In this document: one piece after another, positions 8,342 through 17,254 of the stretch
Layout: each line of letters starts with the position of its first letter
Position numbering within the stretch: position 1 is the first letter of the stretch
NCBI GenBank assembly: GCA_013388675.1
Contig: JACAEW010000211.1
Span: 1 to 42,648, forward strand
Direction: 5' to 3'
DNA from: Syntrophaceae bacterium
GTDB lineage: Bacteria; Desulfobacterota; SM23-61
Length of the DNA stretch: 42,648 nt
Position numbers and translations under genes: made by a program
Notes under the pieces: model-generated
What the model saw: only the letters and a program-made list of their open reading frames with translations
Database searches by the model: none
What the model was told of the DNA's origin: nothing

Positions 8342-9331
8342 ATGTTTTTTTACATCCTGAAAAGGCTTTTCCAATCCCTCGGGGTCATGGTGTTCGTGGC
8401 CTTGATCTGTTTCCTCCTGTTCAACTACGTGGGGGACCCGGTGGATATCATGTCCGGGCAGGAGTCCACCAAGGAAATGCGGGAAGCCCTGCGCGAACGG
8501 CTGGGGTTGAACGACCCCGCCCCGGTCCAGTTCTTTCGCTTTATCGGTAATGCGGTGCGGGGAAATTTCGGAATTTCCTACCGTCTTCAGAGGCCTGTTG
8601 AAGTTTTGATCGCCGAGCGACTTCCCGCTACCCTGGAGCTGGTGCTGATTTCGGCGGTCCTGGCCCTCGGCCTGGGAATTCCCGCTGGCCTCTACACCGG
8701 GCTGAACCGGGATTCCTGGTTCAGCCGGTGCATCCTGTCAGCTTCCCTCGCCGGGGTTTCCCTGCCCACCTTCGTCATCGGAATCCTTCTGATCTATGTC
8801 TTTTCCGTTTCCCTGAACTGGCTGCCGTCCTACGGCCGGGGGGAGGTGGTGAACCTGGGGTGGTGGAGCACGGGTTTCTTGACTCCCAGCGGGAGGAGGT
8901 CCATTATCCTGCCGGCGATTACCCTTTGCCTATACCAGATGACCCTGATCCTGCGGATCGTAAGGTCGGAGATGCTCGAGGTCCTGCGCACCGATTTCAT
9001 CAAGTTTGCGAAGGCGAGGGGGCTGGCCAAGCGAGTCATCTATTTCGGTCATGCCCTGAAAAACACCCTGGTCCCGGTAATCACCGTAACCGGCCTCCAA
9101 GTGGGTTCGCTCATCGCCTTTTCCATCGTTACGGAGACGGTTTTCCAATGGCCAGGGATGGGGTTTCTCTTCATCCAGGCCGTGCGGTTCGTGGACATTC
9201 CGATCATGGTGGCCTACCTGGTCCTGGTGGCCCTGTTTTTCGTCATCATCAATCTCATCGTGGATTTACTCTACTTCGTGGTGGACCCCAGGTTGCGGGT
9301 GAAAGTGGCCCAACCCGGGGAGGGTCGGTAA
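8342..9331 (+). CDS. dppB: Peptide ABC transporter permease, DppB type
   Basis: 329 residues, inner-membrane permease of the DppB/OppB class, with about six transmembrane segments. The first helix is preceded by MFFYILKRLFQS, typical for this class. RERLGLNDPAPVQFFRFIGN, GNFGISY and RLPATLELVLIS follow in the usual order, and the ATPase-contact (EAA) loop reads FIKFAKARGLAKRVIY. Start ATG 8342 with AAGGA six bases upstream is preferred; a TTG at 8306 would add 12 residues absent from the family. The gene follows the binding protein by about 200 bp with a GC hairpin between, and dppC begins 6 bp after its stop. Confidence 0.93.
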   Translation: MFFYILKRLFQSLGVMVFVALICFLLFNYVGDPVDIMSGQESTKEMREALRERLGLNDPAPVQFFRFIGNAVRGNFGISYRLQRPVEVLIAERLPATLELVLISAVLALGLGIPAGLYTGLNRDSWFSRCILSASLAGVSLPTFVIGILLIYVFSVSLNWLPSYGRGEVVNLGWWSTGFLTPSGRRSIILPAITLCLYQMTLILRIVRSEMLEVLRTDFIKFAKARGLAKRVIYFGHALKNTLVPVITVTGLQVGSLIAFSIVTETVFQWPGMGFLFIQAVRFVDIPIMVAYLVLVALFFVIINLIVDLLYFVVDPRLRVKVAQPGEGR

Positions 9332-9337
9332 AGCAGA

Positions 9338-10285
9338 ATGCAGACCGGAGAACCTGCGGGAAAAACGATTCAAAGAGGCCTTTTCCGGCGCATCGTGGAT
9401 CACGATATCTTTTATAGCTTCACCCGTTCGCCGGTGACGGTGATCGCGGCGGTGGTGACCTTCATGTTTTTTTTCGGCGCCGTCGCGGCCCCCTGGTTGA
9501 CGCCCCACGATCCCTTCAATCCAGCGTCCCTCAACCTAATGGACGCCTTCAAACCGCCCGTATGGGTAAAGGGGGGAGAGTGGAGATTTCCCCTCGGAAC
9601 CGACAACCAGGGCCGCGATATCTATTCCACCATTCTCTTTGGATGCCGCATTTCCCTGATCGTAGGTTTTCTGTCCGTCCTTCTGTCCATGGTCATGGGG
9701 GTGACCCTGGGGACCTTCAGCGGCTACGTGGGGGGTTGGATCGAGGCGCTGATCATGCGGGCGGCGGACATCCAGCTTACCATCCCCGGAATTCTGGTGG
9801 CCCTGACCGTGGACGGCATCGCCCGGTCCGTCCTTCCCCGGGACATGATCGACCATATGGCCATCTATGTGCTGATCCTCTCCATCGGGATTGCCCACTG
9901 GCCCCAGTACGCCCGGGTCACCCGCAGCGGCACCCTGGTGGAAAAAAATAAGGAGTACGTAGCGGCGGCGCGCATCATCCGGGTTCCGCCCGTGCTGATC
10001 GTCGTTAGGCATATTCTGCCCAACGTCATGGGCCCCACCCTGGTGATCGCTACCATCGGAATCGCCCTGGCGATCATCATCGAAGCGACCTTGTCTTTCC
10101 TGGGGGTGGGAGTTCCTCCCACCACTCCCTCGCTGGGAACGCTGATCCGCATCGGCAACGACTTCCTTTTCTCGGGTGAATGGTGGATCACCCTTTTCCC
10201 GGTCGCCGCCCTGGTCCTTCTGGTCCTCTCGGTAAACCTGGTGGGCGACTGGCTGCGGGACGTTTTTAATCCCAAATTGCGTTGA
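9338..10285 (+). CDS. dppC: Peptide ABC transporter permease, DppC type
   Basis: 315 residues, the second permease subunit. The N-terminal OppC-like region (residues 1-60: VDHDIFYSFTRSPVTVIAAV, then WLTPHDPFNP) is followed by FPLGTDNQGRDIYSTILFG, a DppC hallmark, then membrane helices. The EAA loop is around YVAAARIIRVPPVLIVVRHI, and the C-terminal signature is ATLSFLGVGVPPTTPSLGTL. It begins 6 bp after dppB and ends 4 bp before dppD, so the genes are a tight transcription unit. GC-rich like its neighbours; nothing unusual is seen. Confidence 0.93.
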   Translation: MQTGEPAGKTIQRGLFRRIVDHDIFYSFTRSPVTVIAAVVTFMFFFGAVAAPWLTPHDPFNPASLNLMDAFKPPVWVKGGEWRFPLGTDNQGRDIYSTILFGCRISLIVGFLSVLLSMVMGVTLGTFSGYVGGWIEALIMRAADIQLTIPGILVALTVDGIARSVLPRDMIDHMAIYVLILSIGIAHWPQYARVTRSGTLVEKNKEYVAAARIIRVPPVLIVVRHILPNVMGPTLVIATIGIALAIIIEATLSFLGVGVPPTTPSLGTLIRIGNDFLFSGEWWITLFPVAALVLLVLSVNLVGDWLRDVFNPKLR

Positions 10286-10289
10286 GGAA

Positions 10290-11273
10290 ATGGCCCTTTT
10301 AGAGATCGAAGGATTGCGCATCGAGTTTCCCACCCGCCGGGGGATTTTACTCGCCGTGGATGACGTGTCCCTGTCCATCGAGGAGGGAGAGGTCCTCGGC
10401 CTGGTGGGCGAATCCGGGGCTGGCAAGACCCTCACCGGGATGGCGGTCATCGATCTGCTGGAGCCTCCCGGGCGCATAGCCAAGGGGGATATTCGCCTGG
10501 AGGGGGAAAGCATCGTGGGGCTTTCCGCCGAAGCCATGCGGCGGATCCGGGGAGCCAAAATCGGGGCCATCTTTCAAGACCCGCTGACCAGCCTGAATCC
10601 TCTTTATACGATCGGCAAGCAGTTGACCGAGACCATCCAGACCCACATGAATTTAAGCACGGAGGACGCCCGCCAGCGGGCCATCACCCTTTTGAAAGAA
10701 GTGGGCATCCCCGCCGCCGATGAGCGCTTCAACGCCTACCCCCACGAATTTTCCGGGGGGATGCGGCAGCGGGTGGTCATCGCCCTGGCGATCTGCTGCA
10801 ACCCCCGACTGATCATCGCCGACGAACCCACGACCGCGCTGGATGTGTCCGTTCAAGCGCAGATCATCAACCTGCTCAAGAAGCTGTGCCGGGATCACGG
10901 GACGGCCATCCTCCTGATTACCCACAACATGGGGGTGATCGCGGAAACGGCGGACCGGGTGGCGGTCATGTATTCCGGGCGCATCGTGGAAATCGGGACC
11001 CTGTACGAGGTGGTCAAACTTCCCCGCCATCCCTATACGGTGGGTTTAATGGGGTCCATCCCGGTCATCGGCGAGGAAAAAGCCGAGCTGTCCCACATTC
11101 CAGGGGCCATGCCCAGGTTGCAGGAGATCCCCTCCGGGTGCGCCTTTCATCCCCGTTGTTCGAAGGTTTTCGACCGGTGCCGCAGGGAAAGGCCGGAACT
11201 TACGGCGGTCGGAATGCAGGGCGTCCGCGCGGCGTGCTGGCTGTATGATGGAAAAAGCTCCTCCGATGGTTGA
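10290..11273 (+). CDS. dppD: Peptide ABC transporter ATP-binding protein, DppD type
   Basis: 327 residues, cytoplasmic ATPase of the peptide transporter. Walker A GESGAGKT is near residues 39-46, the Q loop FQDPLTSLNP near 95, the ABC signature FSGGMRQR near 155, Walker B LIIADEPTTALD near 175, and the switch ITHNMG near 210. The C-terminal oligopeptide-transporter domain has RHPYTVGLMGSIP and the cysteine set C-AFHPR-C-SKVFDR-C-...-C. In some DppD proteins these four cysteines bind an iron-sulfur cluster; that is established for relatives and inferred here. It starts 4 bp after dppC. Confidence 0.93.
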   Translation: MALLEIEGLRIEFPTRRGILLAVDDVSLSIEEGEVLGLVGESGAGKTLTGMAVIDLLEPPGRIAKGDIRLEGESIVGLSAEAMRRIRGAKIGAIFQDPLTSLNPLYTIGKQLTETIQTHMNLSTEDARQRAITLLKEVGIPAADERFNAYPHEFSGGMRQRVVIALAICCNPRLIIADEPTTALDVSVQAQIINLLKKLCRDHGTAILLITHNMGVIAETADRVAVMYSGRIVEIGTLYEVVKLPRHPYTVGLMGSIPVIGEEKAELSHIPGAMPRLQEIPSGCAFHPRCSKVFDRCRRERPELTAVGMQGVRAACWLYDGKSSSDG

Positions 11274-11358
11274 GGCTGAGGAGGAAAGGAGAGGAGAAAG
11301 AGAAAAAGGGCTTCCCGGGGGGAGTTTTTTGCGGGGAGCTTAAATATCTCGGATCGGT

Positions 11359-12375
11359 ATGTCCCAAGATAATTCGAAAACTCAACCGCTTCTGGATGTC
11401 CGTGACCTTGCCGTCCACTTTGATGTATCGTCCCCATGGCTCCGGAGAGTGTTTACCGGGGAACCCCGGCTTAATTTGAAAGCGGTCGATGGAGTCAGTT
11501 TCCGGGTAAACCGGGGGGAAACCTTCAGCCTGGTTGGGGAGTCCGGGTGCGGGAAATCCACGGTGGCCCGAGCTATCGTCGGGCTCTACCCGGCCACAGA
11601 AGGGGAAATCCGGTTTCGGGGAGTTTCATTGCAGAAGGAAAACGGGAATGCTTCCGGGGAAAAGGTTCGAAGCCGGATGCAGATGATTTTTCAGGACCCT
11701 TACGCCAGCCTCGACCCCCGCTGGCGGGTTTTCGATATCATTGCCGAGCCCATCCGGGCGTTCAGGCTGGTCCGGACGAAGGAAGAACTCAGGGACCGGG
11801 TTGCCCAATTGCTGAAACAGGTTTCCCTGACTCCAGGGGACGGGGAAAAATACCCCCATGAATTCAGCGGGGGCCAGCGGCAGAGGATCTCCATTGCCCG
11901 GGCCCTATCCAGTAACCCCGAATTCCTGATATGCGATGAGCCCACTTCGGCGCTGGACGTTTCCGTTCAGGCCCAAATCCTTAATCTCATGAAAGAACTG
12001 CAGAAAGACCTGGGCTTGACCTATCTTTTCATCAGCCACGACCTGGCCCTGATCGATCATGTCTCCGATGAGATTGGAGTCATGTACCTCGGCCGTCTCT
12101 GCGAAGTGGCCCCGAAGCGGGCCCTCTTCATGAATCCCCGCCACCCCTACACCCGACTCCTCCTTGAAACCATACCGGACCTCACCCTGAAGAAGCGGGG
12201 GCGGCAGCCCATGGAGGGGGAAGTGCCCAACCCCATCCATCCTCCTCCCGGCTGCGCCTTTCATCCCCGCTGCCCGGAAGCCTCCGAGCGGTGCCGGGTC
12301 GACCGGCCGACTCTGCAGCCGGTGGGGGACAGCCTCGTGGCTTGCCATTCCGTGAAAGAAGGCCGTCGGAATTAG
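11359..12375 (+). CDS. dppF: Peptide ABC transporter ATP-binding protein, DppF type
   Basis: 338 residues, the partner ATPase of DppD. Walker A GESGCGKST is near residue 59, FQDPYASLDPRW near 110, signature FSGGQRQRISIARAL near 170, Walker B FLICDEPTSALD near 190 and ISHDLALI near 225. The C-terminal part has RHPYTRLLLETIP and a four-cysteine pattern (GCAFHPRCPEASERC, then a later VACHS). The first 40 residues contain an insert (SSPWLRRVFTGEPRLN) before KAVDGVSF, usual for this class. A purine-rich 85-bp gap separates it from dppD, longer than the other gaps in the operon, so an internal start or processing site is possible. It completes the operon. Confidence 0.93.
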   Translation: MSQDNSKTQPLLDVRDLAVHFDVSSPWLRRVFTGEPRLNLKAVDGVSFRVNRGETFSLVGESGCGKSTVARAIVGLYPATEGEIRFRGVSLQKENGNASGEKVRSRMQMIFQDPYASLDPRWRVFDIIAEPIRAFRLVRTKEELRDRVAQLLKQVSLTPGDGEKYPHEFSGGQRQRISIARALSSNPEFLICDEPTSALDVSVQAQILNLMKELQKDLGLTYLFISHDLALIDHVSDEIGVMYLGRLCEVAPKRALFMNPRHPYTRLLLETIPDLTLKKRGRQPMEGEVPNPIHPPPGCAFHPRCPEASERCRVDRPTLQPVGDSLVACHSVKEGRRN

Positions 12376-12385
12376 GGCTTTCGGA

Positions 12386-12418
12386 ACTTTCTTAATCCGC
12401 GGATTACGCAGAGAAAGT
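12386..12418. terminator. Hairpin between convergent dppF and radical SAM genes
   Basis: TAATCCGCGGATTA (12393-12406) is a perfect 14-bp palindrome, framed by ACTTTC (12386-12391) and GAAAGT (12413-12418). It lies between two converging genes and could stop transcription from both sides, although no T run follows. Sequences resembling AATCCGCGGATTACGCAGA recur in other bacterial genomes, so it may also be a dispersed repeat. Confidence 0.45.
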
Positions 12419-12431
12419 AAAACGAAATATA

Positions 12432-14045
12432 TCAGTTTTCGAGCGGGCCGGGAAGGGAACGGGAAAGGAACCTCTTGGCCTCGGCCAGTTTCATGGGAAA
12501 AGGGTCCTTCCGGAATGCGGCAAACCAGCGGTGCATGATCAGCCAGCCGCCGAAGCGGGTCACCTGGTTGGCCCAGATTCGGTACCATTTTTCCCATCCC
12601 CTTTTCAGGTTGGGGAGATAGAAAGCGACTATCGGAAACCAGAGGAGGTTCAACCCGATGTTGAAAAAATGGTTGAAGCGGTAGAATCGTCCCATGATAT
12701 GGTGAATCGAAGACTGCATTTCTTCCGGGGTCATGGGGTCGTCGGGAACGAAAAGGGGAAAATTGCCGTCGTAATATTCCCACCCCACCAAGTCTTTGGG
12801 AAAGATTCGATTCTGCTCCCTCAGCCGGCGGGTTAATTCGGTTCCCGGCAGGGGGGCGGGAAGGAGAACCTGGACCGAATCGAGGCGCGCCTTGCGGATG
12901 AACTTTCTAAACCGCTGGACTCTTTCCTTGGCCGGCATGGAAAATTTGATTCCCCTGGCCACGGGATACCCAAAAATGAACATTCCGTGGATAAAAAAAC
13001 CGGCCTTGTGGAATTTATGGGCCAGGGCGATCATGTCTTCGGGCTTGAGCCGCTTGTCCATGGCCTCTAACTCTTCCCGGATGGGAGACTCGAAACCGAT
13101 GGCCACGTTCTGGATGCCGGCTTCCCGCATGCTTTGAAGAAGTTCCTCGTCCCTGCCTTTGTCCAGGCGAATCTGAACCGTAATTTTGAACCGGGTTTTG
13201 ATTTTTACCTGGTAATCCCGGAGGAGACGGCAAAACCGGAGCGTTTCCTGCCGGTTCTGGGCAAAAAGGTCATCGACGATGAAGAAGTGCCTGGCGCCGC
13301 GGGTTTCGTACAGGGAGGCAAATTGCTCCATCAGCCGTTCCACCCGGGCATAGCGAGGTTTTCCTTTGACCGTGCAGAACTCGCAATCCATCCCGCATCC
13401 CCGCACCCGCCCCACGGGATAGATCCGGACCCGGGCATACCGGACCAGCGAAAAGTCGGGAAGGGGAAAGGAGTCGAATTCCGATAGGGGGATTCGTTCC
13501 GGCGTCAAGACCACTTGGTCTCCCGCCAGGTAGGCGATGCCGGCGACTTGGTCCCGGGGGAGCCGCCCTTCGAAAACCTGCAGGAGTTCTTTAATGGCTT
13601 CTTCCCCCTCCCCCCTGACCACGACGTCCACTCCATTGCGCAGGCCCTCGGCGATGTTTTCTTCGACGAAGTGTTGCCCGCCGGCGATGGTGGAAACCGA
13701 TCGTTCGCGGTAAAAACCGGCCAGTTCGTACAGGCGGGGAATGGTGCTGGTCAAGCCCCCGTAAAGCCCGACCATATCGGCAGGCCGCATTTGCTGGAGA
13801 GCGGCATGGTCCGGAAGGCCCGCCGGGGTCACCGGACCGGACCTCTGGTAATTATTCTCGTCGATGATCTCGACGTCCCACCCTTCCACCTCCCGGGCGG
13901 CGGTGGCCACGGTCAAGGGTCCCAGGGCGGTGGTCGCGCGGGCAATTCGGGAATAGACGTTGAAGGCGGGAAAGGCGGGAATGATAATCCTCAGCCTGCG
14001 CCTTTTGCCTGGTTCCCGGAAAACGGACCCGATCGCTTGTCCCAT
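12432..14045 (-). CDS. B12-binding-domain radical SAM protein
   Basis: 537 residues. The N-terminal ~150 residues read as a cobalamin-binding fold (LRIIIPAFPAFN, ALGPLTVATAAREVEGWDVE, MVGLYGGLTSTIPR). The radical SAM core follows, with the cluster motif C-GMD-C-EF-C near residues 216-223 (RGCGMDCEFC), then FFIVDDLFAQN near 255, VAIGFESPIREEL near 315 and FFIHGMFIFGYP near 350. The C-terminal ~110 residues contain aromatic-rich hydrophobic stretches (NHFFNIGLNLLWFPIVAFYL), which may touch the membrane. Such proteins perform radical methylations, cyclisations or rearrangements on varied substrates; the substrate cannot be told. ATG 14045 has GGGAGGT six bases upstream. It lies downstream of an RRM and a cold-shock gene on the same strand, with a 28-bp gap to the RRM gene. 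Confidence 0.9.
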   Translation of the reverse strand: MGQAIGSVFREPGKRRRLRIIIPAFPAFNVYSRIARATTALGPLTVATAAREVEGWDVEIIDENNYQRSGPVTPAGLPDHAALQQMRPADMVGLYGGLTSTIPRLYELAGFYRERSVSTIAGGQHFVEENIAEGLRNGVDVVVRGEGEEAIKELLQVFEGRLPRDQVAGIAYLAGDQVVLTPERIPLSEFDSFPLPDFSLVRYARVRIYPVGRVRGCGMDCEFCTVKGKPRYARVERLMEQFASLYETRGARHFFIVDDLFAQNRQETLRFCRLLRDYQVKIKTRFKITVQIRLDKGRDEELLQSMREAGIQNVAIGFESPIREELEAMDKRLKPEDMIALAHKFHKAGFFIHGMFIFGYPVARGIKFSMPAKERVQRFRKFIRKARLDSVQVLLPAPLPGTELTRRLREQNRIFPKDLVGWEYYDGNFPLFVPDDPMTPEEMQSSIHHIMGRFYRFNHFFNIGLNLLWFPIVAFYLPNLKRGWEKWYRIWANQVTRFGGWLIMHRWFAAFRKDPFPMKLAEAKRFLSRSLPGPLEN

Positions 14046-14073
14046 GGTAAACCTCCCCTGTTTTCGGAAAGGG

Positions 14074-14346
14074 CTAAAACGCTCTACCCCGGAATCCGCG
14101 GCGTTCTCGGGCCTCTTTGACCAACAGCTCCTTTTCCATGAAGGGCCTCTTATTCAGCATGGAAACCGCCTTCTGGGCCTCCCGGCGAGTGGACATTTCC
14201 ACAAAGGCAAACCCCCGGGAATGGCCGCTCTGATGGTCCTTCGGGATCTTGACGGAGACCACGTCCCCGGCCTGCGAGAAATGGGTTTTCAGGTCGCCTT
14301 CGGTGGTCTGGAAGGCTAGGTTTCCCACATAGATTTTGGTATTCAT
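14074..14346 (-). CDS. RRM-domain RNA-binding protein
   Basis: 90 residues forming a single RNA recognition motif. RNP2 is KIYVGNL at residues 3-9 and RNP1 is RGFAFVEM near 44-51, with the aromatic residues that stack on RNA in both. The short basic tail ERRGFRGRAF resembles the glycine/arginine tails of small bacterial and cyanobacterial RRM proteins. ATG 14346 (GGGGGG upstream) is favoured; ATG 14358 would add four residues. The gene follows the cold-shock gene on the same strand by 105 bp containing a GC hairpin. Role: binding single-stranded RNA, perhaps in cold adaptation given the neighbour; the target RNAs are unknown. Confidence 0.92.
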   Translation of the reverse strand: MNTKIYVGNLAFQTTEGDLKTHFSQAGDVVSVKIPKDHQSGHSRGFAFVEMSTRREAQKAVSMLNKRPFMEKELLVKEARERRGFRGRAF

Positions 14347-14401
14347 GTTTCCCCCCATGGGCTGGAATGGAACGGGCCGGGACGATCTTGGGTTGGAGGA
14401 T

Positions 14402-14428
14402 CCCCCGGGGAAATCGACCCCCCGGGGG
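14402..14428 (-). repeat. GC hairpin between cold-shock and RRM genes
   Basis: CCCCCGGGG (14402-14410) and CCCCGGGGG (14420-14428) make a perfect 9-bp stem. It follows the cold-shock stop codon on the minus strand and has no T run, so it is more likely an RNA-stabilising or attenuating hairpin than a full terminator. Confidence 0.5.
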
Positions 14429-14451
14429 CGGAAGTCCGGCTTGACGATTCC

Positions 14452-14652
14452 TTATCGCTTTACTACATCCACGGCTTGAAGGCCCTTCTTTCCCTGGGCG
14501 ATTTCAAATTCGACCTCGTCGCCTTCATGAAGAACCTTGAAACCATCTTGTTGAATGGATGAGAAGTGCACGAATAGATCCTCGCCCCCGTCTTGGGAGA
14601 TAAATCCAAACCCCTTCTGCTCATTGAACCATTTCACTCGGCCTCTGGGCAT
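14452..14652 (-). CDS. Cold-shock protein (CspA family)
   Basis: 66 residues, the classic single cold-shock domain. The nucleic-acid-binding motifs are [12 protein letters not shown] (RNP1) and DLFVHFSSI (RNP2), followed by [12 protein letters not shown] and the closing strand [11 protein letters not shown]. It binds single-stranded RNA or DNA and melts RNA structure. Start ATG 14652 is fixed by a near-perfect AGGAGGT site upstream; longer upstream frames would begin inside that site. Its leader has a strong promoter at 14789-14817 and an intrinsic terminator at 14709-14744, so expression may be controlled after initiation. The RRM gene lies downstream on the same strand. Confidence 0.96.
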   Translation of the reverse strand: MPRGRVKWFNEQKGFGFISQDGGEDLFVHFSSIQQDGFKVLHEGDEVEFEIAQGKKGLQAVDVVKR

Positions 14653-14708
14653 TGCTACCACCTCCTTTCCTTTTGGGATTCTCAAGGCACAAGGCTCAAG
14701 GCAGGAGC

Positions 14709-14744
14709 AAAAAAAAGCCGCATAAGCTTCGAGAGCTTTGCGGC
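14709..14744 (-). terminator. Intrinsic terminator inside the cold-shock leader
   Basis: On the minus strand, arms at 14734-14744 and 14717-14728 (GCCGCA/TGCGGC and AAGCT/AGCTT, with one bulged base) enclose a 5-nt loop and are followed by eight Ts (14716-14709). It lies downstream of the promoter at 14789-14817 and upstream of the cold-shock ribosome site, so it either terminates a short leader RNA or is a conditional attenuator. Confidence 0.8.
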
Positions 14745-14788
14745 CTGTTTTGTTACCAAACCATAAACTCTGTGCAACTTATAAAAAC

Positions 14789-14817
14789 ATCATATAATTG
14801 CCCACCCTGCCTGTCAA
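14789..14817 (-). promoter_or_regulatory. Strong sigma-70 promoter upstream of the cold-shock gene
   Basis: Read on the minus strand: TTGACA (14817-14812), a 17-bp spacer, TATGAT (14794-14789). The -35 box is a perfect match and the -10 box matches five of six. Start of transcription is expected near 14782, giving a ~130-nt leader to ATG 14652, or a ~74-nt RNA if the terminator at 14709 is used. Confidence 0.7.
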
Positions 14818-14948
14818 GGCAAATTTAATCTAAAAAGTCCTGTATTCCGGGTGTCTTCGGCCTTGTCCGGGGTGACCGGATTCGCAATGTAACCTCCATT
14901 CGGGAGTTTTACTGGAACGACTAGGCCGCCGGGTTGACGTTTGGGCCT

Positions 14949-16676
14949 TCAGCCCTCGACGAAAGCCCTAAGTATTCTCGACCGGGAAGGATGCCGCAGC
15001 TTGCGGAGGGCTTTGGTTTCAATCTGGCGGATTCGCTCTCGGGTGACGGAGAAGTTCTCTCCCACCTCTTCGAGGGTATGCTCCCCCTCTTCGTCGATGC
15101 CCAGGCGCATTCTCAGGACTTTTTCCTCCCGGGGAGTCAGCGTCGACAAGACCTCCCGGGCCCGTTTGCCCAGGTCCATGTTGGTCATGGCTTCCATGGC
15201 GGAGACGGTCTTCTGGTCCTCGATGAAATCGCCGAGAAAGTCCTCCTGCTCCTCCCCGATCGGGGTATCCAGAGAAATGGGCTCGCGCACCACCCGCAGG
15301 ATGTTGCGGACCTTATCGACGGGCAGGTCCATCCGCTTGGCGATTTCTTCCGCCGTAGGCTCCCGCCCGATCTTCTGGAGCAGGCTGTGGGAAACCTTGA
15401 GCAGCTTGTTGAGGGTTTCGTTCATATGAACCGGAATACGAATGGTTCGGGACTGGTCGGCGATGGACCGGGTGATGGCCTGGCGGACCCACCAGGTGGC
15501 ATAGGTGCTGAATTTATGTCCCCGCCGGTAGTCGAATTTTTCCACCGCCTTGATCAGCCCGATATTTCCCTCCTGGATCAAGTCCAAAAGATGAAGCCCG
15601 CGATTGATGTATTTCTTGGCGATCGAGACCACCAAGCGCAAATTAGCCTTGATCATCTCGTTCCGGCCCATCTCGGCCTTGATCTCGGCCCGGTAAATCG
15701 TCTGCAGGAGACGCTTGAGTTCGTCAACCGGCAGTTGGGCTTTCCTTTCGATCCGGCTTAGTTCGGCCTGGGCTTTTCTGAGCTTTTGCCCGTATTCCTC
15801 GAATGCCTCCTGGGTAAGGTCCATTTCGGAAAGCTTTTTCCTGAATTCCCGCCGGTTCTTTTTCTTTAACTGAAGGAGCCTTCGGAGGGTTTCGATGGAT
15901 ATGCGGGCCCGGTCTTGAAGGTCCAGGATTTCATCTTCAAGCTTTCCCGCGCGCTCTCCCAATCCCTTAAGCTTACCGATGATCGTGTCCAGGAATTGCG
16001 TTTTGCGGTTCACCTCTCTTAAGGCCTGGGCGATTTTGTCTTTCATTTCGCGCAGCTGCAATTCGAGTTTGAAGCGATTCTCGGCGCTGATTCTCTTCTT
16101 TTCCAGGCGTTCCCGCACTTTCTGGGCCTGCTTGCCGAGCTTCTGAATTTCAGAAACTTTGGCCAGAACGGCTTTTACATCCAATTCCTCCTCGAAAGGA
16201 AACTCTCCATATCCCTCCGGGCCCCGATGGGCAGGCGCCTTTTCGATGGATTTCAATCTCTCCTCAAGATCGTCCAAGTCTTCGAGGTAAAGAGGAATGG
16301 AAGATACGGCATCGACCAGCTCTCGTTCTCCCTCTTCGATTTTTTTGGCGATTTCCACTTCTTTTTCACGGGTCAGGAGCGGCACCGCGCCGATTTCCCG
16401 AAGATACAGGGCAACAGGGTCCTGGGGTTTTTCTTCCCTGTCGAAATCGGTTTCTTCGTCCTCAAGGAGGCAGGGGCCTTCCTGCTCAGGTTCTAGGTTT
16501 TTTCCCGCCTTGGGAGCGGAGTCGACTAATTCGATGTTCATTTTTTCAATTTTAGTAATAATTTCATCTATTTCTTCCGCAGAAACGACTTCGGGAGGGA
16601 GAAATTCATTGACCTGGGCATAGGTCAAAAACCCCTTTTCCTTTCCTATTTTAATAAGCTGGTTAAGCTTTTCCAT
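14949..16676 (-). CDS. rpoD: RNA polymerase sigma factor RpoD-type (first copy)
   Basis: 575 residues, a primary-type sigma-70 directing RNA polymerase to promoters. Region 1.1 lies at about 1-55 (KKG-like start [18 protein letters not shown]), region 1.2 near 86-118 ([20 protein letters not shown]), then a charged coiled-coil-rich non-conserved region to about 335. Regions 2.1-2.4 lie at about 340-430 ([51 protein letters not shown]), region 3 at about 430-505, and region 4 at about 505-565 ([20 protein letters not shown]). The key promoter-contact stretches are nearly the same as in the second copy at 22716-24467. It stands alone, upstream of the cold-shock unit on the same strand. AAAGG precedes ATG 16676 by about nine bases. 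Confidence 0.93.
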   Translation of the reverse strand: MEKLNQLIKIGKEKGFLTYAQVNEFLPPEVVSAEEIDEIITKIEKMNIELVDSAPKAGKNLEPEQEGPCLLEDEETDFDREEKPQDPVALYLREIGAVPLLTREKEVEIAKKIEEGERELVDAVSSIPLYLEDLDDLEERLKSIEKAPAHRGPEGYGEFPFEEELDVKAVLAKVSEIQKLGKQAQKVRERLEKKRISAENRFKLELQLREMKDKIAQALREVNRKTQFLDTIIGKLKGLGERAGKLEDEILDLQDRARISIETLRRLLQLKKKNRREFRKKLSEMDLTQEAFEEYGQKLRKAQAELSRIERKAQLPVDELKRLLQTIYRAEIKAEMGRNEMIKANLRLVVSIAKKYINRGLHLLDLIQEGNIGLIKAVEKFDYRRGHKFSTYATWWVRQAITRSIADQSRTIRIPVHMNETLNKLLKVSHSLLQKIGREPTAEEIAKRMDLPVDKVRNILRVVREPISLDTPIGEEQEDFLGDFIEDQKTVSAMEAMTNMDLGKRAREVLSTLTPREEKVLRMRLGIDEEGEHTLEEVGENFSVTRERIRQIETKALRKLRHPSRSRILRAFVEG

Positions 16677-17254
16677 TTATCGGGCCTTTCAAAAAACAAA
16701 AGAAAATTGTTTAGTTAAGGTGGTCGAAGGAACCAGAACAAAGTTATATCGGCAATCTTTTGCCCGGCTTTAAATAATACTCATATCTCCCGGCTTCTTA
16801 ATCCCAATAAAATTAAAACCGCCCAGAAGGAATTTATGCATAATATTAATATAATGTTTAAAAAAAAATATGCCACGAAAAAACGTCTTTTATTTTCTTA
16901 GATGCGCTAGATCGCCGAAAGATGGAAGTTTTTTCCAGAATGAATTCAGGGATAAAGAACCAGCCGGGGGGTTTCGGGAGCAAGAAGGATTTCCGGCCCC
17001 AAATATTACAAAGTTTCAGTCCAATCCCTTTCTGCAAAAAAATCCTGAAAATCCCTTGACGGAAACCAACAGGTTTATTAATATTTTTATTGTAATTAAT
17101 AGCTTAATTCATTATCGCTTTGAAGCATGTTCTTATCCAGGGGGTATTCAAGAAGAAGCGAATCCCTTTTTGCCCATCCCCAAGAAAAGGTTCTCGTCAA
17201 AACCGGAAAAGACCGGGGAATTCCTGAAATTCATCCTAAAAAAGGAGAGGAACC
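16677..17254. other. Divergent A+T-rich intergenic region
   Basis: This 578-bp space separates the divergent rpoD copy and the LysM gene. It is noticeably A+T-richer than its surroundings and holds a candidate plus-strand promoter at 17056-17084. An open frame at 16870-17385 has no ribosome site and overlaps the LysM gene in another frame. No further gene is visible; the promoter of the minus-strand rpoD must also lie here but no convincing pair of boxes was found. Confidence 0.5.
17056..17084 (+). promoter_or_regulatory. Candidate promoter of the LysM-lipoprotein unit
   Basis: TTGACG (17056-17061), 17-bp spacer, TAATAT (17079-17084): five and four matches of six. The leader to the LysM gene would be about 165 nt. 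Confidence 0.45.

Noticed and set aside
16680-16870. Possible rpoD promoter (TATAAC and TATTAT boxes)
   Set aside because: No acceptable -35 box at 16-18 bp from either box.
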